From assembly GCF_032062135.1 (NCBI RefSeq), contig NC_092862.1, forward strand, positions 97,483,835 to 97,547,834: DNA of 64,000 nt, given 5' to 3'. Origin of the DNA: Pyxicephalus adspersus. Its lineage: Eukaryota > Chordata > Amphibia > Anura > Pyxicephalidae. The position numbers were made by a program, and so were the translations under genes. How positions within the stretch are numbered: the first letter of the stretch is position 1; each line of letters starts with the position of its first letter. Of the stretch, positions 57,967 to 64,000 are shown in pieces. The notes beneath the pieces were generated by a model that did no database searches, was not told the origin of the DNA, and saw only the letters and a list, made by a program, of their open reading frames with translations.

Positions 57967-58870
57967 CATTTTTTGTTTTAATAAGTTTTTATTACATTTT
58001 AAACATTAATTACAGCACATAAAATAATCCAAACAAAACCAAACAAAAAAAGGTACCAACAGAAAAAAAGAGAGAAAAAAATTTAAAAAATTATGGGGAG
58101 GGGAAGAGACAACCATTCAACAAGGGAGAAGAGGAGAGAGGGAAGGCCAAGGGGCTGCAGTCGCTATTAAGCCCCTTACCACAACCACAACATCTAATAC
58201 ACCTTAGTGATCTAGATAGACAATACTGATCAATCAAAATCTGAGAAAAGTCTTTTCCATAGTTCCCAGATTTTGTGGAACTTAACAACAGAATCATTTG
58301 AGGTAGCTGACAATTTCTCATTAATTAGGTACCAAAACAATTTTGGTTTAATGTGGGTGAAAATTGTTTGCTGCAGTAACGATACATTGGAGAAGACAGA
58401 ACTGAATAAATGTACAACTCTTAGGCTTTTTATTCAACAGAGCAACCTTAGCATCTTTAGGGATGGGTTTAGCCAGCATGTAAAATAACAATTGGTATAC
58501 CGCTTTCCAATATCCACATGTTTTGGGGCATTGCCACTAAATGTCATACAAGTCACCTTTAGAAAGGCATCCATGAAAGCATGTATTGAAAGAAGAAGCC
58601 ATACAATTACTCAGTTGCTCAATTGCCACAAATTAGGTTTCAAAGAGATCCAAATAGTCTTTTCCCAAAGGGTCATGTAGGCATGGGGCCATGAGGGTTT
58701 TTTGGATAACAATAAGCTATTTTTCACTACTATATTCCCTTTAGAGGTAGGAAGAAGTCTACAAACTTTCTCTTGAAAGAGGAAATGTATACTGTGGTTA
58801 TACAGTGTTCTTCTAAGATTATTTACCAAAGTTTTTTTTTCTGCAAATACCAAAAGATTTCAGAATTAGA
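57967..58870 (-). mobile_element. L1/Tx1-type LINE 3' end, minus strand
   Basis: On the minus strand a degraded ORF2 C-terminus is followed by an AT-rich 3' UTR with aataaaaacttattaaaac near 57,975 and an A-rich end, as in a poly-A-tailed LINE. The 5' part, including the endonuclease and RT, is missing. No target duplication is obvious. The assignment to the L1/Tx1 group rests on the ORF2 tail described in the next entry. Confidence 0.65.
58230..58853 (-). pseudogene. L1/Tx1-type ORF2 C-terminal relic
   Basis: The pieces, in order and in shifting frames, are HSIHFLFQEKVCRLLPTS, APKHVDIGKRYTN (a decayed CPKxxxxWKxVY block), then a fragment like AKPIPKDAKVALLNKK, and finally LINEKLSATSNDSVVKFHKI with WELWKRL. 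The final NEKL, then kF, then IWxxW block is the usual end of ORF2 in this LINE group. The codons between carry several stops. The 80- and 76-codon frames in this stretch are parts or shadows of it. Confidence 0.6.
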
Positions 58871-59721
58871 AATTGGGAAGTTTACCTTATGCCTAACAAT
58901 TTGTTGCATAGGTTTATATTTTTTCTAAATGCTATGTTTTATATATTCTGTAGGAGTGATTTCAATATGTTATGAAACATTTTGAAATAATGTGTAGATT
59001 GGACAAATATGTGTCAGGTGTCTGATTTTTAAGTATCAGGATAATACTGTTCAGTTTTTGATGGACACCAAATGTTCCCAATTTTAAAAATATATATTTT
59101 TATTTTGATTACAACATATGTTTGTTATTTGCAATGCAATATGTTTGCCCTAAAGTTAACCTGAACTAAACTTCTGTTTACTTGTTCTATTTTTTTCTGT
59201 GTTCTGTATACGTAATATCTTTTTACGTATATCTGTATACGTAATATCGTTTTACTAGTGCAGTGTTATTCTACCTTACTGGACCGAGCTACAGAATCTG
59301 TTTGCTTAACTTTGCTCTGACTTTCTAAAAAATGTTTTTAGAAAGCACCAACAAAAATATAAAAAAAATAAATGCCTATATGGTGTATTGGTATGGTGCA
59401 TGGTATTGCCAGTGATACCACTTCCCTATTTCCTTAAGCAGTTGAAAATTAGAAATTCTGTTAACTTTTCATGCCTTCATTGTTCATCTTTCCACATTTC
59501 TCCTACAGTTAAAATGGTATTACTATAACAGGAAAGAAGGTAAATCTTGTGAGGCACAGAAAAGTATGACCCATTAAATGACAAATATTCACACTGATGA
59601 GAAGTGCCAGTTACTGCATGGCATTAGGATATATGTCAAGCCAATAACTTTTTTCATTTATTTGGATAGGCTGGGGAAGAATTAAAAATTCTTTTAGGTT
59701 TTACTGCTAGCTAGGTCTCTG
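58871..59721. other. No gene seen
   Basis: AT-rich. A short direct repeat of ctgtatacgtaatatc occurs at about 59,205-59,248. Confidence 0.4.
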
Positions 59722-59724
59722 TTA

Positions 59725-60573
59725 GGCTTAGTCTACACGGACTGTTTCCCCAGCGTTTAACCTGAGGCTTTTAAAGCCCTTGTTTGAAGTCCCCATGCAT
59801 TCCAATGGGCTAATCTACACCAGGACGTTTCCTTCAGGCACGTCTTTGAGCTTTATTTTAAACGTTGCTTGCAACGTTTAAAAAATTAAAACGCTGGTAA
59901 ATCGCGGGAAAACGCTGGAAATCGCGGGAAAACGCGTCCATTGATTTTAATGGAGCGTTTTCCTGCGTTTATGTATGCTAGAAATTGTCAATAAAAAAGC
60001 TTCCATTGATTTCAATGGAGGCTTTTACAAACGTTTTAACAATAGCCTGTGTCCTGTGTCACTATTCTATGTGTCATGCATGAATAATTACATGTACTAT
60101 GCTGTTAAAAATTAACACCTATGCCTGGCACGTGTGAAGATTGTCTGCCATTGTGTTTGCTTTTTGTGCTTTTCACACCTGCAAATGACGTCATTCATTA
60201 TCACTTGTGTGTAGTCATTGTCTTTAATTGTGCTTCACTTTGCACTCTTTTCAGTCTATTCTGTGTATACTGTTACATTTGTCACTGTACTGTTGCATGA
60301 TCACATTATCACATGTATGCAGGGATGTATGTACTTCCTATACTTGCAGAAATCACTGCCCAGGGTTACAGTTCAAGTGCTAAACGCTTGTAAAATCGCG
60401 GTAAAACGCGGTAAAACGCGGTAAAACGCGGATAAACGCGGCATAGACGTTTTTCAGCTTTTTCCAGCATTTAAAAAAAGTTTTAAAACGTTAGAATAAG
60501 TGCATAAAAACGCTTATAAACGCAGTAGGAACGTTTACATGCCTTTTTACAAAACGTCCATGTAGACCCAGCC
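59725..60573. mobile_element. PIF/Harbinger-like MITE (TTA flanks)
   Basis: The left end ggcttagtctacacggac and the right end gtccatgtagacccagcc are inverted repeats. Both flanks are TTA (59,722-59,724 and 60,574-60,576), a 3-bp duplication as in PIF/Harbinger elements. The 849-bp interior is non-coding. It has many aacgc/gcgtt motifs, two copies of ttgatttnaatgga and a tandem of gtaaaacgcg (60,392-60,440). The 68-codon frame at 60,218 is accidental. Confidence 0.75.
60392..60440. repeat. 10-bp tandem repeat (gtaaaacgcg)
   Basis: Four to five copies of gtaaaacgcg with the last unit altered to gataaacgcg, inside the Harbinger-like MITE. Confidence 0.85.
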
Positions 60574-60576
60574 TTA

Positions 60577-61320
60577 GAGAGATTAAATCTCAGCTCCTAG
60601 GAGGGAATGAGGGTTATTTGGAATTTTGAATATAAATGTTTTGAAAATTGGAAATAACTTTTACTACCCGATATGACACAGATGCAGCTTCATAATCACT
60701 GTACGATTACCAACATACCCATTTTAGGAAGGAACACACATCTGAGATGGACCCAACCCAACATTGTCAAACCTTTTACCAACTAACCTTTTAAACACCC
60801 TAAAATCCTGCATAACTGCCTGGAATGAAAAATGAAATCCCACCCCAGATGGAAAAAGCATCAGCCAATGTGTAATTTTTTCCAATGCTGGCAAAGACTT
60901 GACTAAACCCATCAAGATCTTATTCTTTCTTCTGCCAACTTCCAACTCTACATCTTTTTGCTAACCTTTTTTTCCCTAATAATGGTATCTTTATTACAAA
61001 TGCGAACTTAGCCTTGCATTATTCTCTAGCCTTGACTGTAAACCCCAGTCATCTAGGAATGTTCACCTTTTTTACACCTTTGCTCCAGATTTCTCTAAAC
61101 TCAATGAATTCACTTTGTTTAAAAAAAAAGAAAAAAACAACATACACACCTTTAGTAAAAAATTTCATAATGTTTATTTGTTGCCCTATCTAAAACATCA
61201 CTATTTTAAAGTTCCACACCAGAAAATATCAAAATTATTTATTCATCTCAATATTTTGACATGTCATCTAGTTGTATAATTTAAAGAGATTAGCAAATCA
61301 AAGTTTTCAGCTGTCCAATA
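60577..61320. other. No gene seen
   Basis: AT-rich DNA with no recognisable feature. Confidence 0.4.
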
Positions 61321-61329
61321 CTCCATTTA

Positions 61330-61600
61330 GATTAATACATTTCTGACATACTTGGATGTATACGATGTCAAAGCAAAATCAATGACTTGCATTAAAGCAT
61401 AAAAGCTAATTAATTTGCATACTTCTTAATTCATAGTTAAATTTCAAACTAATTAGTTATCCCAGAGCTCCACTTTTCATAGTCACTGAAAAAAAAACTG
61501 CTATCATATGAACCTAACACATAAACACACTAATTGGATAATAATTACAGATGAAACAAATTTCTTTTTTAGTTCTTTTTCAGAGCAACATATTAGAAAA
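61330..61600. other. Homeodomain-site-rich AT tract (possible conserved element)
   Basis: The tract has several TAATT/AATTA cores (gctaattaatttgcatac, aaactaattagttatc, cactaattggataataatta) and an octamer-like atttgcat. It is not obviously repetitive. This resembles the composition of conserved non-coding enhancers, but conservation cannot be seen from one sequence. Confidence 0.2.
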
Positions 61601-62049
61601 GGAATATGAGTAACTTGTGTATTTCATTTCCCATGCCTCTAAATACTGAGGCCAACATTTCCTGAATTATTAAATTAAATATAACTAAATGTGAGAAAAA
61701 AGAAAATGTTGGTGTTGTAATTGTGATCTTTTTTTTTTTTTTTTATCCTTAAGAATTGTATCTTTTTTTTCCTTAAGAAAATATCTCTGACTATCTCAAT
61801 GTAAAATTAAGGATAGGTTGGATCCTATTCCTGACCTTTTTTTAATTTTAATGTTTGTTTACAATAGGACATGCTCACATTGCATTACATCTTGGGCCAG
61901 TGATCAGCAACCTTGTTGTGTGCCTTATTACTATGTGATCAATATGATTATTAACAAAAAAAGTAGTGTATCTTCCATTGCAATCTTAGTATTTTTGATG
62001 GCCATGGCCATCTTCAGATGGGGACTTCCCACAGAATAATGCATGTCAC
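61601..62049. other. No gene seen
   Basis: AT-rich with a poly-T run at 61,730-61,744. Confidence 0.4.
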
Positions 62050-62350
62050 AAATAACGAGTCGAAAAGTTCAAATCATCTCTAACTGGTTTCTGGAACTTG
62101 ACAATGAGTTTACAGAATTCAAATGGCCCCCAAACTTACCAGATCTCAATCCTATAGAGCACCTTAGGGATGTGGTAGAATGGGAGATTTGCATCACGGA
62201 TAGACAGCCAAATAGTCCGTAGCAAATGTGTGATGCCATCATGTCGACATGGTCCAAAATCCCTAAGGAATTTTTCCAGCACCGTGTTGAATCTATGGCA
62301 TGAGCAATTATGACAGTTCTAAAGGCAAAAACAGGTCCAGCCTGGTATTA
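62050..62350 (+). pseudogene. Tc1/mariner transposase, C-terminal fragment
   Basis: The frame reads SNWFLELDNEFTEFKWPPN, then LPDLNPIEHLRDVVEWEI, then DRQP, then CDAIMSTWSKIPKEFFQHRV, ESMA and LKAKTGPAWY, broken by two or three stops. PDLNPIEHL contains the third catalytic acidic residue (Glu) of Tc1 transposases. The part upstream, with the first two Asp residues, is absent and no terminal repeats are visible. The minus-strand 62-codon frame across it is a shadow. Confidence 0.85.
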
Positions 62351-62389
62351 GCAAGTTGTATTCCATATATAAATATATATAAAAAGATA

Positions 62390-62523
62390 TGGTTCAGGAA
62401 ACATTTGCCAAATAATAACAAATAATTTTATTAAATCCTTTCCAGGTCTGGATCATCCGAATACTCCAATGGTAATCTATCTTTTCCAGTCTGTCTTCTC
62501 GCCTGCTTTAATAAATTAGGCCC
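62390..62523. repeat. Half copy of the ctctccaaggctggag foldback MITE
   Basis: Right half only: aggaaacatttgccaaataa, then cctttccaggtctggatcat, and the end gctttaataaattaggccc. Confidence 0.7.
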
Positions 62524-63380
62524 AATGTGAGCAAAATAGGCTGGATGATAAAACAAACAACACTTCTTGGTAAGTCCACACACTTCTTACAGCTTCATAG
62601 CAATGAAGTCCTTCCTTGTGAACTGGCATGAAAGATGGTTAATCCAGAATTTGCCCCTGCCAGCAAAACACAGTGTCAAAGCAATAATTATTAGCAATAA
62701 ATGCCACACAATACAATGTACTCCTGTATATTCTATGTGTATGTATGTCATATACCTAGTCTTCATTTTTGTATTTTTAATCAGAATTCTGATTGTATGT
62801 TTTAATTTTTATCAGTAAATCTTTTAACTGTATTGTCTAATGCCCTTCTTGCTTGTTTTCTATGTTAAAACTGCCTGTGTATTTGAAAAGAGCTATGTTT
62901 TATTCAGATATGGGGACCCCCCTAAAAATACACTGCCTATAGTAAAAAGAATAAAAGCCAGGAAATTAAAAAACTGCTAAGCAAGACTTATGTCCATGCA
63001 TACTTGAAATTAGTACAAAGAATACCATTCACTGTCAATATGACCTTGTGAAGTAGCAATTGTAACAAAAAGGATTTATTTTTAGCCAGTAAAAAAGTTG
63101 AAACATGAGCCAAAAAGAACAGCAGATGGCATATTTATTAAGGATTACAATCTATATTAAGTTGGTTGTTTGTATTGATAGTAACATACAGTGTTTTAAA
63201 TGCCTATATAAGAATATATGAAAAATATTTGAATTCATAGAAATGTTTATGCTCCCTAAATGGCAAAATCACAAGGCCTGAATAAGCATTTGGATTGGAA
63301 AGTTGGTCTTTATTATTTTAATATTAAATTATAATAATATTATATAATTTGGAGAGTTTTTACCCGGTTTTCTGGCAGGC
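62524..63380. other. No gene seen
   Basis: AT-rich DNA without a recognisable feature. Confidence 0.4.
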
Positions 63381-63384
63381 AAAT

Positions 63385-63420
63385 AACACAGCTCAACAAA
63401 AAAAACATTTTTTCAATTGC
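63385..63420. repeat. Terminus-like motif of the unassigned transposon (inverted)
   Basis: agctcaacaaaaaaaacatt with tttt resembles the right terminus of copy B (actcaacaaaaaatgtg). It is oriented as a right end although a left-to-right coding relic follows 300 bases later. Confidence 0.35.
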
Positions 63421-63699
63421 CAAGGATTTTCCAATACATTTAGTGTATTTCAGGTCTGCTGAATCCATAAACTTCATCAGTTTCATTGATTTGGCTCTAG
63501 TTCTTGTGATACAGGAATCAGAATAGATGATTTTACTAACTGTACAAATGTAAACACAGCATATTATTATCAATCTTTATTTACAATGATTTTTTGCATT
63601 TTATATATTAAATGTAGCATTATTTTCATGAAACTTTCATTTGCCTTCTTTTTATTCATACATTTTCTTTTTTTAAAGAAATGAGTTCTTCAACAAGTT

Positions 63700-64000
63700 G
63701 TTTAAATGACTTGTGAAACAAGCATATCTTGCATTTTTTGGTATTAAACTAGGGGACCAAGATAAGTATTGGCCTTCCCATATGGTATGCAAAACTTGTG
63801 TAGAGATTCTACATCAGTGGAAAAATGGAAAACTGAAAAAATTGAAGTTTAGTGTACCTATGGTATGGCGAGAGCCCAAAAATCATCATAATGATTGTTA
63901 TTTTTTTGCTGTGAATGTAAAAGGTTCAATCCTTACAAGAAAAACAAGTGGGAGTACTCTGATTTGGAATCAGCAAGACGACTTGTGCCGCATAGTGATG
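63700..64000 (+). pseudogene. Transposase-like gene of the unassigned family, divergent copy C (cut by the window)
   Basis: From about 63,718 the frame reads QAYLAFFGIKLGDQDKYW, HMVCKTCVEILHQWKNG, LKFSVPMVWREPKNHH and NDCYFFAVNVKG. This follows the order of copy B (LGDQ, KVCKQCVEGL, MPFGIPMVWREP, DCYF) but with many replacements. It therefore represents a second lineage, not another insertion of the same one. A one-base shift at about 63,935 moves the frame, after which KKNKWEYSDLESARR and PHSD can be read. The first cysteine pair is degraded. The rest lies beyond the window. Confidence 0.75.

Noticed and set aside
57450..58009. Host gene exon pair in the GC-richer part
   Set aside because: The frames have no domain and overlap the A-rich end of a LINE. 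No splice-site arrangement was convincing.
1..64000. CRISPR array, bacterial operons or rRNA genes
   Set aside because: There are no regularly spaced short repeats with unique spacers, no operon structure and no rRNA-like sequence. The 46-bp array has no spacers. The content is vertebrate mobile elements.

Overview
The window looks like repeat-rich, AT-rich intergenic or intronic DNA of a vertebrate, most likely a frog. I infer an anuran from the mixture of families: CR1/L2-type and L1/Tx1-type LINE relics, a Penelope-like element, hAT, piggyBac and Tc1/mariner relics, and many foldback MITEs. I recognise no intact host gene. Almost every open frame is a transposon relic or a chance frame. 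One 61-nt stretch at 50,477-50,537 has the look of a host exon.

Layout, 0-20 kb: foldback repeat (0.2 kb), hAT-type MITE (2.8 kb), tRNA-derived SINE (3.4 kb), 5'-truncated L2 (5.0-5.9 kb), small hAT derivative (6.0 kb), 3'-truncated copy A of an unassigned DNA transposon (7.3-8.8 kb), hairpin cluster (9.0-9.3 kb), minus-strand Penelope-like relic (11.6-13.2 kb), piggyBac-type TTAA element (14.8-15.6 kb), mariner-type MITE (15.7-16.1 kb), the 3' UTR of a second Penelope-like copy (16.4-16.8 kb), and a minus-strand L2 with endonuclease and part of the RT region (16.85-18.96 kb).

20-42 kb: TA-flanked MITE (20.3 kb), a long featureless tract, a piggyBac element that still carries the transposase C-terminal zinc finger (25.8-26.7 kb), then copy B of the unassigned transposon, complete from terminus to terminus with a TATT duplication (27,084-29,281). 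Next come a compact piggyBac MITE (31.2 kb), two related mariner-type MITEs (31.9 and 33.1 kb), and a pair of about 1 kb direct repeats (36.2 and 39.1 kb).

42-64 kb: complete but internally deleted hAT element (42,429-44,440), an L2 with an RT domain (52.1-54.1 kb) split by a TA-flanked element that carries a 46-bp minisatellite with seven CACGTG E-boxes, an L1/Tx1-type LINE 3' end (58.0-58.9 kb), a Harbinger-like MITE (59.7-60.6 kb), a Tc1 transposase tail (62.05-62.35 kb), and at the right edge the start of a divergent relative of the unassigned transposon, running off the window.

The genes do not form a pathway. The unit of organisation is nested mobile-element insertion. The best candidates for follow-up are the unassigned transposon family (three copies, two lineages, possible zinc-binding N-terminus) and the E-box-bearing minisatellite inside a mobile element.
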